A stretch of 64,000 bases of DNA from an uncultured Paenibacillaceae bacterium (GTDB taxonomy: Bacteria; Bacillota; Bacilli; Paenibacillales; K13), in assembly GCA_913056365.1 (NCBI GenBank), contig CAJXLT010000001.1:372001-436000 (forward strand), in the 5' to 3' direction. The notes beneath the pieces were generated by a model. The model had not been told where the DNA came from. It searched no databases and saw only the letters and a list, made by a program, of their open reading frames with translations. Positions 17,635 to 25,342 of the stretch are shown here, in pieces (position 1 is the stretch's first letter; every line of letters begins with the position of its first letter). Both the position numbers and the translations under genes were made by a program.

Positions 17635-19845
17635 ATGAAGCAACGCTTCGCTCAACGACATCTCGTACGCCAGCAGGATACGACAGACTGTGGACCAGCT
17701 TGCATAGCTACAATATTGTCCATGTTTGGCGTGCATACATCGCTGTCGCAGCTGCGGGAATTGGCGTGTACGGATACCGAAGGAACGAACCTGCTTGGAT
17801 TGACCAAGGCGGCTGCTCATTATGACTTCCAAGCGAAGGCGGTGCGTATACCTTCAAGTGATCTAGCGGAGGCTCCCGTCCCGTGTGTAGTCCATACTGA
17901 AGTGCGCACAGCTCAGCCGCACTATCAGGTGTTGTATAAGGTAGAACAGGATGCTGTTCATCTTGCTTGTCCGGATCAAGGCTTGATCCGCATGACTAAG
18001 GATGCGTTCCATGCACAGTGGAGCGGTATACTGCTGTTGCTGTCGCCTAACGGTGAAGTGCGAGCTCAAGTGCGTAGACCAGGCAAAGTGGCAAGGCTTC
18101 TGCACTTGCTGCTGCCTCATCGGAGGACGATCGCGGCAATCTTTGGCCTTTCCCTGCTATACACGCTTATCGGAATTGTAACCGCTTTCTACTATCAATA
18201 TTTGTTGGACGAGCTAGTTCCCAATCGGCAGTTGTCCCTGTTGCACGCATTGTCTATTGCACTAGTTTCCATCTATGTCGTGCAAGTGATCTTAAGTGCC
18301 ATTCGCACACAGTGGTTGCTTCGCATTGGCAAGGAACTAGACGATACCTTGCAGCGCAAGTTGTATGAGCATCTGCTAGATTTGCCTGCCAGTTTTTTCG
18401 CTCGAAGGAAGGCTGGGGAGATCGCGTCACGTTTTATGGATGCGTCCAAGGTGAGGGAAGCATTGGCCAATGTATCGCTTACGGTGTTTATCGATGTGCT
18501 GCTCGTATTAATCGGCGGATGGATGCTGTACCGGCAAAGCGCCTTCTTATTTCTTATTACGATAAGTGTGATACCCTGCTACGCAGTGCTGATGGGGATC
18601 TCTCATCGTTATTTGGAGCAGGCCAACAGGAAGACGATGGAGCACTACGCACAGCTGCAGGCTTATGTAACGGATTCGATTCGCGGTATGGAGACGTTGA
18701 AGGCGTACCATGCAGAGCAGCATGCCGCGCGTGAAGCAGGGACAAGGCTTGATCATGTACTGCAAGCGGTATGGAAGCAAGGGAGCTTGCTCAATGCGCA
18801 GTCTTCTGTCAAGCTGCTGCTGCAGTTTCTAAGTGGAGGGATTATTCTGTGGCTCGGCGCGCGAGAGGTATTGGTGGGCGATATGAGCATAGGAGAGCTG
18901 CTTACATATCAAGCGCTGCTCGTCTATTTCCTGCAGCCAATCCAAAATCTTGTCAACCTGCATCCGAATATGACGACTGCTCTCGTTGCTGGAGAACGGA
19001 TGTGGGACATGATGGACTTGGAGAAGGAAGGTGCAAGCTGCAAGGGCGAAGATCGTCAAGCTGCTTGTACGGAACCGACTGATTGGAGAGGTCCGGTGTC
19101 CTTCGAGCAAGTGTCCTTCCGATATGATACGAAGCCGCTCTTGTTGCACAACTTCACCTTGACCATACAGGCAGGTGAGAAGATTGCTTTCGTCGGGGAA
19201 AGCGGTTCTGGCAAGTCAACTCTCGTCAAGCTATTGCTTCATCTGTATCCGCTTGAGCAAGGGGATATCTTCATACAAGGCATGTCAATTAGGAAGCTTG
19301 CAACCGGTCAATTACGAAGTCGGATCGCTTATGTTTCGCAGGAGCTGGCATTCTTCCATGGCACAGTGCTCGATAACTTGTGTTTGGGACGCGACATCCC
19401 GCAAGACCGTGTGCAAGAGGTTTGTCGCGGTTGTCAGCTTGAGGAGGTGGTCGGAGCAATGCCTCGCGCTTATCATACTTGGTTGGAAGAAGGGGCGAAT
19501 AACTTGTCATCCGGTGAGAAGCAACGGCTTGCGATTGCCCGCGCCTTGCTCGGCGATCCCGATGTGCTTATCCTGGACGAAGCGACAAGCCATCTGGATG
19601 TGCAGCTGGAGGAAGCGGTATTGACGTATATACAGACGAATTGTACAGATAAAACGATCATCTATGTGGCACACCGGTTGCATACGATTGTTGACAGTGA
19701 TCGTATTATCGTTATGGATCATGGAACAGCATCAGAGATGGGTACACATGCACAGCTGCTTCAAGTCGGAGGACGCTATGCAGCGATGTGGGACAAGCAG
19801 CTGCCGCGCGAAGCGGTATTAACAGGACACGTGGCAGACAGCTGA
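17635..19845 (+). CDS. C39 peptidase-containing ABC transporter, graspetide leader cleavage and export
   Basis: 736 residues from ATG at 17635, 8 bp after AGGTGA; the extended frame from TTG at 17515 is unsupported. The C39 peptidase domain (1-135) has Cys19 in TTDCGPAC, His96 in PHYQVLYKV and Asp114 in ACPDQG, so the catalytic set is complete. About six membrane helices (160-450) follow. The ATPase domain (about 490-725) has GESGSGKST, the signature LSSGEKQRL and VLILDEATSHLD. Such PCAT-type exporters cut after Gly-Gly and export the core. The next gene encodes a peptide with exactly that leader end (LSVDELTETSGG). Confidence 0.96.
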   Translation: MKQRFAQRHLVRQQDTTDCGPACIATILSMFGVHTSLSQLRELACTDTEGTNLLGLTKAAAHYDFQAKAVRIPSSDLAEAPVPCVVHTEVRTAQPHYQVLYKVEQDAVHLACPDQGLIRMTKDAFHAQWSGILLLLSPNGEVRAQVRRPGKVARLLHLLLPHRRTIAAIFGLSLLYTLIGIVTAFYYQYLLDELVPNRQLSLLHALSIALVSIYVVQVILSAIRTQWLLRIGKELDDTLQRKLYEHLLDLPASFFARRKAGEIASRFMDASKVREALANVSLTVFIDVLLVLIGGWMLYRQSAFLFLITISVIPCYAVLMGISHRYLEQANRKTMEHYAQLQAYVTDSIRGMETLKAYHAEQHAAREAGTRLDHVLQAVWKQGSLLNAQSSVKLLLQFLSGGIILWLGAREVLVGDMSIGELLTYQALLVYFLQPIQNLVNLHPNMTTALVAGERMWDMMDLEKEGASCKGEDRQAACTEPTDWRGPVSFEQVSFRYDTKPLLLHNFTLTIQAGEKIAFVGESGSGKSTLVKLLLHLYPLEQGDIFIQGMSIRKLATGQLRSRIAYVSQELAFFHGTVLDNLCLGRDIPQDRVQEVCRGCQLEEVVGAMPRAYHTWLEEGANNLSSGEKQRLAIARALLGDPDVLILDEATSHLDVQLEEAVLTYIQTNCTDKTIIYVAHRLHTIVDSDRIIVMDHGTASEMGTHAQLLQVGGRYAAMWDKQLPREAVLTGHVADS

Positions 19846-19914
19846 AGAGGACGAAACGATAAAGGCGGTAATCGGTGTGATAGTCGAGGCTGCGAGAGTC
19901 GATTTAGGATGATG

Positions 19915-19941
19915 TTGATTCTCATACGCCTAGTCTATAAA
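19915..19941 (+). promoter_or_regulatory. Possible separate promoter for the precursor gene
   Basis: TTGATT (19915-19920) and TATAAA (19936-19941) are 15 bp apart, shorter than ideal. It lies in the 126 bp between the exporter and precursor genes and could allow the precursor to be made in excess. Confidence 0.3.
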
Positions 19942-19971
19942 TCAACATATGTTCAAGAAGGAGGTGATATG

Positions 19972-20229
19972 ATGAAGATGAAGCTGGATGAGCTGCAGAT
20001 GAAGACGTTATTGGAGAAATTCCAAGCGAATGCGACGCATGTCGAGCTGTCTGTTGATGAATTGACTGAGACAAGCGGCGGCAGCAAGTGGGATGCTACA
20101 ACATTGGCAATTGGCGAAGAAGATGTAGCCACGACGCTTGCTATCGGGGAAGAAGGCGATCCTGTCTATACGACGATGGCAGTAGGCGAAGAGGATGGGG
20201 CAACTACTATGGCAATCGGCGAAGAATAA
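19972..20229 (+). CDS. Graspetide precursor, plesiocin-type, four TTxxxxEE repeats
   Basis: 85 residues from ATG at 19972, 7 bp after an AAGGAGG site; the longer frame from 19909 would translate that site as QEGGD. Leader 1-37 ends LSVDELTETSGG, the double-glycine signal cut by C39 peptidases. Core 38-85 holds four repeats at 43-50, 54-61, 67-74 and 78-85: TTLAIGEE twice, TTMAVGEE, TTMAIGEE, the last ending at the stop. Spacers are DVA, GDPVY and DGA. In plesiocin-type graspetides each TTxxxxEE receives two Thr-Glu side-chain esters. The repeats use different codons, so selection acts on protein. The adjacent ATP-grasp ligase and exporter fit. Target unknown; protease inhibition is common in this class. 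Confidence 0.93.
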   Translation: MKMKLDELQMKTLLEKFQANATHVELSVDELTETSGGSKWDATTLAIGEEDVATTLAIGEEGDPVYTTMAVGEEDGATTMAIGEE

Positions 20230-20242
20230 GCATCGGCACAGG

Positions 20243-20266
20243 TGGGACAGGCAGAAGCCTGTCCCA
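20243..20266 (+). terminator. Hairpin between precursor and ligase, partial terminator or stabiliser
   Basis: TGGGACAGGC and GCCTGTCCCA form a perfect 10-bp stem with an AGAA loop, starting 14 bp after the precursor stop. There is no T-run, so read-through to the ligase is expected. Such a hairpin can hold precursor mRNA above enzyme mRNA. Confidence 0.65.
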
Positions 20267-20350
20267 TTCATGTCCTTATTGAAATGTGCTGTAATACGAA
20301 TGCCGTTGCAGCCAACAACAATGTACAGCGTATGTATGGGAGGGAATTCC

Positions 20351-21511
20351 ATGACGATTATACTGATGAATCCAGTGAATGACATTCACTGCCAGTTCAT
20401 GCTGGCTCAGCTTCACCAGCGGGGTATTCCTTACATGGAACTCGGCTCGCCACTGGATCATGACTACGGCATGCACAACGGTCAGCTGCTCTATGACGGC
20501 AAACCGCTGCCGCAAGTTCAGGCCGTCTATTTCCGCGGAGTGCTGTCGCATAACCCCGATCCGCTAGATCAAGAGGATGCAAGGAAGCGATTGACTGATA
20601 ACATGCAATTTGCCGCAAGAGTCGAGGTTGTGCAAAGCTGGCTGCACATCATGGCTGAATCTGGCGTGACTATCCTGAACCAGCCTGGCAATCGATCCAA
20701 GGTTGTGCAGCTGCATACGCTTCAGCAAGCGGGTATTCCGATTCCAGCCACGTGTATAACCTCGTCACCTGAAGTTGCTAGGCAGTTTATCCAGCAGGTT
20801 GGCAAGGCTGTTATCAAGCCGGTTCGCGGAGGAAGCTATTGCCGCAAGGCAGACGCTGCACTGCTGAGTGAGCTGGATCGGATTACGGCAGAACCAGTCA
20901 TTGTGCAGGAGGAAATACCGGGAGAGGATGTGCGTGTCAATCTATTAGATGGAAAGGTCATCTCGGCACATATTATTCATACTGCGGAGGGGACGCTCGA
21001 TTACCGAACCGATCCTAATTATCACGCTGGGAAGTCTGAATATGAATTAATTACACTGCCTGAGGAAGCGGCGGCAATATGCAGGCAAGCAGCGTATTGT
21101 CTTGGATTGCGCTTCACCGGCATAGATCTTCGGCGATATGGCGACAGCTATGTGCTGCTGGAATGCAACAGCATGCCGGCATACATGGACGTTGAGCTTA
21201 AGACACAAGTACCGATAACCGCAGCTTTGATCGAAGCGTTGTTGAAGGCAAAGCCGGCGGCATTATCCCGATCGTCTGGCCCCGCATTCGATACAACGGC
21301 CAAACCTGCTGCGCGAAGAGGGGATACATTATTTGCTTACGATGATGTCGTACGAGCGTGGCAGCAACAGTCGGCAAGGCGGCAGAAGCGACAGCTGCTG
21401 CCGTTGAATGACGAACAAATTGCGCAGTGGCAGGAACAGACAGGCAAGCGATTCGCATTTATGGAAGTGGAGATGAATCGGGGCAACGCTCAGGTCATTC
21501 GTGTATTTTAA
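20351..21511 (+). CDS. ATP-grasp ligase, graspetide ester-forming (MvdD/PsnB-like)
   Basis: 386 residues from ATG at 20351 after GGGAGGG; the frame extends upstream only through untranslated sequence. RimK-like ATP-grasp layout: NRSKVVQLHTLQQAGIP (114-130), Lys156 in VIKPVRGGSY, hinge IVQEEIPGEDVRV (184-196), metal ligands Asp259 in FTGIDL and Glu271/Asn273 in LLECNSMPAY. These enzymes activate Glu or Asp side chains as acyl phosphates; those paired with TTxxxxEE peptides join Thr hydroxyls to Glu. Residues 285-386, rich in Gln/Arg and ending MEVEMNRGNAQVIRVF, extend past the fold and may bind the leader. It is 121 bp after the precursor, with a hairpin between. Confidence 0.93.
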   Translation: MTIILMNPVNDIHCQFMLAQLHQRGIPYMELGSPLDHDYGMHNGQLLYDGKPLPQVQAVYFRGVLSHNPDPLDQEDARKRLTDNMQFAARVEVVQSWLHIMAESGVTILNQPGNRSKVVQLHTLQQAGIPIPATCITSSPEVARQFIQQVGKAVIKPVRGGSYCRKADAALLSELDRITAEPVIVQEEIPGEDVRVNLLDGKVISAHIIHTAEGTLDYRTDPNYHAGKSEYELITLPEEAAAICRQAAYCLGLRFTGIDLRRYGDSYVLLECNSMPAYMDVELKTQVPITAALIEALLKAKPAALSRSSGPAFDTTAKPAARRGDTLFAYDDVVRAWQQQSARRQKRQLLPLNDEQIAQWQEQTGKRFAFMEVEMNRGNAQVIRVF

Positions 21512-21559
21512 TGACACTCAAATATATTCATCTCATTTGTTTAATTTTCTAAGAATGTC

Positions 21560-21602
21560 ACTAAATTTTTAAAGCGCTTTCATAATGCAATGCCTTTATA
21601 AT
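21560..21602 (+). promoter_or_regulatory. GH10 promoter region: ACTAA element, cre and -10
   Basis: ACTAAATTTTTAAAG begins at 21560. TTAAAGCGCTTTCA (21569-21582), read on the other strand TGAAAGCGCTTTAA, is a palindromic cre. TATAAT lies at 21597-21602, so CcpA would cover the -35 region. The 5' leader from here to the start is about 180 nt. Confidence 0.65.
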
Positions 21603-21790
21603 GAAGATAGGCTTGCAGCTTCTTCAGAACGTGATCCAGCAATTTAGCAAGGGAGGGGCTGGTGATCGGACTTGAGGAGTGAACAGCAGGCTTCATCATA
21701 GGCGCAAAGGGGATGATCAAAGTTTAATCCATTGCCAAGACACGAACAACTCGTACTAGGCTGAAGAAGAATATGAAGGAGGGAATATTC

Positions 21791-23503
21791 ATGTTAAGGT
21801 CAAAACTGGTTAAGGTTTTAGCTACAGCTTCGTTGGTCGGAACGTTGTTCACCGGGGCGGTATCGCCGAGCGCAGATGCGGCTCTGGCAGACGGAGAAAG
21901 CAAGTTTCTGGGGAATGTGATCGGGGCAAGCGGCATCCCGTCACACTTCGCAACGTACTGGAACCAGGTGACACCGGAAAATGCGACAAAATGGGGCTCT
22001 GTCGAATCATCGCGTGACAATTACAATTGGAGCGGCGCAGACCAAGCCTACAATTATGCGAATACACAAGGCTTCCCATTCCGCTTCCATACGCTCGTAT
22101 GGGGCAGTCAGGAGCCGGGCTGGGTATCTGGATTGTCAGCCGCGGAGCAAAGAGCCGAAGTGGAGGAGTGGATTGAGGATGCAGGACAACGGTTTGGCGG
22201 CTCAGACTATATTGACGTAGTGAATGAACCGCTGCATGCGCCTCCAAGCTATAAGAATGCGATTGGCGGTGACGGAGCGACAGGCTGGGATTGGGTCATC
22301 TGGTCCTTCGAGCAAGCGCGTCAAGCATTCCCTAATTCTGAGCTGCATATTAATGACTATGGCATCATCGGCGATCCGAATGCGACGGATCAGTATGTGC
22401 AAATTATCAACTTGTTGAAGGACAGAGGGCTAATTGACGGCATCGGTATTCAAGCCCATCACTTCAATATGGACAATGTAACGATCAGCACGATGAATCA
22501 GGTGCTGAGCAAGCTAACGGCGACAGGCTTGCCGATCTACGTAACGGAGCTAGACATGACGGGTGATGACAATACACAATTGCAGCGTTACCAACAGAAA
22601 TTCCCAGTTCTCTGGGAACATCCGAATGTTGCAGGTGTGACCCTGTGGGGGTATATTGTCGGCCAAACATGGAGAGACGGTACAGGCCTAATCACAAGCT
22701 CAGGTCAAGAACGCCCTGCTCTACAGTGGTTGAAGCAATATTTCGAGAACAGTGGCGGTCCGGTAGTTCCTTCCACCCCGACTGGATTGTCGGCGAATGC
22801 TGGGGACGGTCAAGTATCATTGAACTGGAATGCTTCCAGCGGTTCGGTTGATCAATATACCGTCAAGCGGTCGGTATCTAACGGCGGACCTTATGCGAAT
22901 ATTGGGACTACAAGCAGCACTAGTTATACGGATAACAGCGTGTCCAACGGCACGACTTACTACTATGTCGTAAGTGCCTCCAATAGTACGGGTTCCAGCA
23001 ACAACTCCTCACAGGTTAGTGCGACACCTACTAGCGGCGGCGGAGGCCCGACTGGTGATCTCGTCTTGCAATATCGCGCAGCAGACACGAATATTTCCGA
23101 CAATCAGATCAAGCCGCATTTCAACATCAAGAACGAAGGAAATAGCGCGGTTGACTTGAGCTCGCTCAAGATCCGTTATTACTTCACGAAGGACAGCAGC
23201 CAGAATATGAATGCCTGGATTGATTGGGCGCAGGTTGGCGGAAGCAATATTCAGACGACGTTCTCAAGTGCGTCTGGAACGAACACGGATACGTATGTAG
23301 AGCTCAGCTTCTCAGCTGGCGCAGGTTCTATTCAGTCTAATGGTCAGTCTGGCGATATTCAGCTGCGCATGTCCAAGACAGATTGGTCCAACTTCAACGA
23401 ATCGAACGACTATTCCTTCGATTCGACCAAAACATCTTATACTGATTGGGATCGCGTAACCTTGTACCAGAACGGTACGCTCGTATGGGGAACGGCTCCT
23501 TAA
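21791..23503 (+). CDS. Secreted endo-1,4-beta-xylanase, GH10 + FN3 + CBM3
   Basis: 570 residues from ATG at 21791; the frame from 21773 would translate the AAGGAGGG site. Signal peptide about 1-29 (cut near ADA-A). The GH10 barrel spans about 35-320, with acid/base Glu146 in VVNEPLHAPP and nucleophile Glu253 in IYVTELDMTGDD. FN3 covers about 328-420 and CBM3 about 427-570. GH10 enzymes yield short and decorated xylo-oligosaccharides that Lpl-type importers take up. Its CBM3 and FN3 closely resemble those of the CE1 esterase. The graspetide genes separate it from the other hydrolases. Confidence 0.96.
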   Translation: MLRSKLVKVLATASLVGTLFTGAVSPSADAALADGESKFLGNVIGASGIPSHFATYWNQVTPENATKWGSVESSRDNYNWSGADQAYNYANTQGFPFRFHTLVWGSQEPGWVSGLSAAEQRAEVEEWIEDAGQRFGGSDYIDVVNEPLHAPPSYKNAIGGDGATGWDWVIWSFEQARQAFPNSELHINDYGIIGDPNATDQYVQIINLLKDRGLIDGIGIQAHHFNMDNVTISTMNQVLSKLTATGLPIYVTELDMTGDDNTQLQRYQQKFPVLWEHPNVAGVTLWGYIVGQTWRDGTGLITSSGQERPALQWLKQYFENSGGPVVPSTPTGLSANAGDGQVSLNWNASSGSVDQYTVKRSVSNGGPYANIGTTSSTSYTDNSVSNGTTYYYVVSASNSTGSSNNSSQVSATPTSGGGGPTGDLVLQYRAADTNISDNQIKPHFNIKNEGNSAVDLSSLKIRYYFTKDSSQNMNAWIDWAQVGGSNIQTTFSSASGTNTDTYVELSFSAGAGSIQSNGQSGDIQLRMSKTDWSNFNESNDYSFDSTKTSYTDWDRVTLYQNGTLVWGTAP

Positions 23504-23525
23504 AGACGGAGTGTTGCGTCGAATA

Positions 23526-23553
23526 GTCGGCTGCTGCGGCAGCCGGCTTTTTT
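23526..23553 (+). terminator. Terminator of the GH10 gene
   Basis: GTCGGCTGC pairs with GCAGCCGGC around a TGCG loop, followed by six T. Confidence 0.88.
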
Positions 23554-23614
23554 ATATACTTCAAGGCTTTATGTGTTACAATTTGTCCATAAACCCATCC
23601 ATGATGGAGGCAGC

Positions 23615-24589
23615 ATGTCAAACTACCTATATACGTATGCACGCCATGAGGATGAACAGGAATTTTGCAGCATGGAGCTGCGAGCATTGTTTCAATCGGA
23701 TTACATACAATCACATAATCGACAAGCGTTCGTATCCAATCGGGAGATAGCATCTAATCGCAGTCCGTTCGTCAAGGAGCGTCTCGAAGTTGTTCTCACA
23801 GGAAGTGACCCGGACGAGCTTGCGTTGAGAGTAGCTGATGCACGTATGCAAGCAGCTAGATTCAAGGTGCAGTACATGAAGACCGGTCAAGACATACCCT
23901 ATGCTCAGCGGCGGGAGGCAGAGCGCATTGTCGGAGGGCACATTCGCGGCCAAGCGGAGATGCGGAAGCCAGACATAGTATTCGGTCTAGCGCGATTGGA
24001 CAACCGCTGGCTATTCGGGTTGCATAGTGCAGGGGAAGCAGTGTGGATTCGCCATTCTCGCAAGCCGCAGCAATATTCAACGGCGCTAAGCGCCCGTGTC
24101 GCCCGTGCACTCGTTAATATAGCGGCTCCGGTTCCAACCACAGAGAGCTGCAAGTTAGTGGATCCATGCTGCGGCATCGGTACGGTATTGCTAGAAGCTT
24201 GCTCGCTTGGAATAGATGTGCGGGGATTCGATCGTAATTGGCAAGCTGTGCGAGGGGCGCGGCGCAACCTAGCGCATTTCGGTTATCCGGATGTGGTAGC
24301 AGTAGCGGATATCAGTGAGCTGAGCGGGGAATATAATGCAGCTATTATAGATCTGCCTTACAACGTGCTGACGAAGCAGTCCGGAGCAGAGTTAAGGAAG
24401 ATGCTGCTGGCAGCTCGAAGGCTGGCAAGTCGGGCTGTCATCGTGTCTATCGGAAGCATAGAGCAAGCATTGATAGAAACGGGCTGGCATACAATGGATC
24501 GTAGTGTGCTCCGCAAATCGTCATTCGAGAGGCAAGTGCGTCTTTGCGTACACGATAAGGACATACAAGCTGGCGTGGTCAGATCATGA
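23615..24589 (+). CDS. TRM11-like SAM-dependent RNA methyltransferase
   Basis: 324 residues from ATG at 23615, 6 bp after GATGGAGG; the longer frame includes that site. The C-terminal Rossmann domain has the SAM-binding loop LVDPCCGIGTVLLEA, the acidic strand-2 region RGFDRN and a catalytic DLPYNV motif of the N/DPPY type used for amino-group methylation. The N-terminal region is shorter than typical THUMP domains and reads YTYARHEDEQEFC. A tRNA guanine or adenine N-methylation is likely; the position cannot be told. It overlaps the next gene by ATGA, so the two are translationally coupled. Confidence 0.8.
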   Translation: MSNYLYTYARHEDEQEFCSMELRALFQSDYIQSHNRQAFVSNREIASNRSPFVKERLEVVLTGSDPDELALRVADARMQAARFKVQYMKTGQDIPYAQRREAERIVGGHIRGQAEMRKPDIVFGLARLDNRWLFGLHSAGEAVWIRHSRKPQQYSTALSARVARALVNIAAPVPTTESCKLVDPCCGIGTVLLEACSLGIDVRGFDRNWQAVRGARRNLAHFGYPDVVAVADISELSGEYNAAIIDLPYNVLTKQSGAELRKMLLAARRLASRAVIVSIGSIEQALIETGWHTMDRSVLRKSSFERQVRLCVHDKDIQAGVVRS

Positions 24590-25230
24590 GTGCTCAGATT
24601 ATAATAGACAGCTGGAATCAGGTGTTAGATGTGCAGGGCAGCAACAGGTATGAAGCGGCAACAGCAATTGCTTATGGCACGATAGTGATCGCAATGATTG
24701 CAGCACTACTATCTATTGTGCTCTCTACGATTCGCAACGGTATATCCCCCATGCCGTCCTCCCCTGCAGCTCGTCATACGGTTGCACGCGAAATAGAACG
24801 CCTTGTACATGCAGGTGTGTTGTCCGAACACGATACTATCATCGAAGCGGGTTCCGGCTGGGGTCATCTGGCCTTCCATCTGGCGCGGAGATTTCCGCAG
24901 CTGTCCATTGTCGGTATGGAGAATTCCCCGCTTCCGCTTATTACTTCCCGATTATGGCGTATGCAGACTATATATGCCAACGTCCGGCTGTCACACAGCG
25001 ATCTATTCCGAGCCGATTATTCCGAAGCGAAGCTGATCATCTGTTACTTGTACCCCGGCGCGATGCAATGCTTGCAACGAGCAGTAATGGAAGGATTGAA
25101 GTTGAAAGCATCGAATGAATGTTGGCTGATTAGTGTAGGCTTCGCTATTCCGAACATGACGCCAGTACGCACTTCGATTAGTCGAGATATGTATCGCACA
25201 CCGGTCTACCTCTATCTTCTATCGATCTGA
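24586..25230 (+). CDS. Membrane-anchored class I SAM methyltransferase
   Basis: 214 residues, overlapping the previous stop by 4 bp. One transmembrane helix lies near the start (about 25-47, IVIAMIAALLSIVLSTI). The methyltransferase fold begins near HDTIIEAGSGWGHLAFHLA, with VGMEN as the acidic strand-2 site. No active-site NPPY motif is visible; AKLIICYLYPG occupies that place. Substrate unknown. The coupled RNA methyltransferase upstream suggests a shared pathway but does not prove it. Confidence 0.7.
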   Translation: MSAQIIIDSWNQVLDVQGSNRYEAATAIAYGTIVIAMIAALLSIVLSTIRNGISPMPSSPAARHTVAREIERLVHAGVLSEHDTIIEAGSGWGHLAFHLARRFPQLSIVGMENSPLPLITSRLWRMQTIYANVRLSHSDLFRADYSEAKLIICYLYPGAMQCLQRAVMEGLKLKASNECWLISVGFAIPNMTPVRTSISRDMYRTPVYLYLLSI

Positions 25231-25342
25231 GGAAAGTGTGTTCATACTGTCCGTATTGTGTTCATTCAGTCATGAATGAGATAGGCTTAAAGGTGAAATT
25301 GAAATATAATTGAAGAAAAAAGGAAACAGGAGATGGCCTGTT

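Noticed and set aside
16742-21511. Bacteriocin or lanthipeptide cluster
   Set aside because: The C39 exporter alone would allow it, but the precursor has no Cys or hydrophobic bacteriocin helix, and no LanM, LanB or radical SAM gene is present; the ATP-grasp ligase and TTxxxxEE repeats favour a graspetide.
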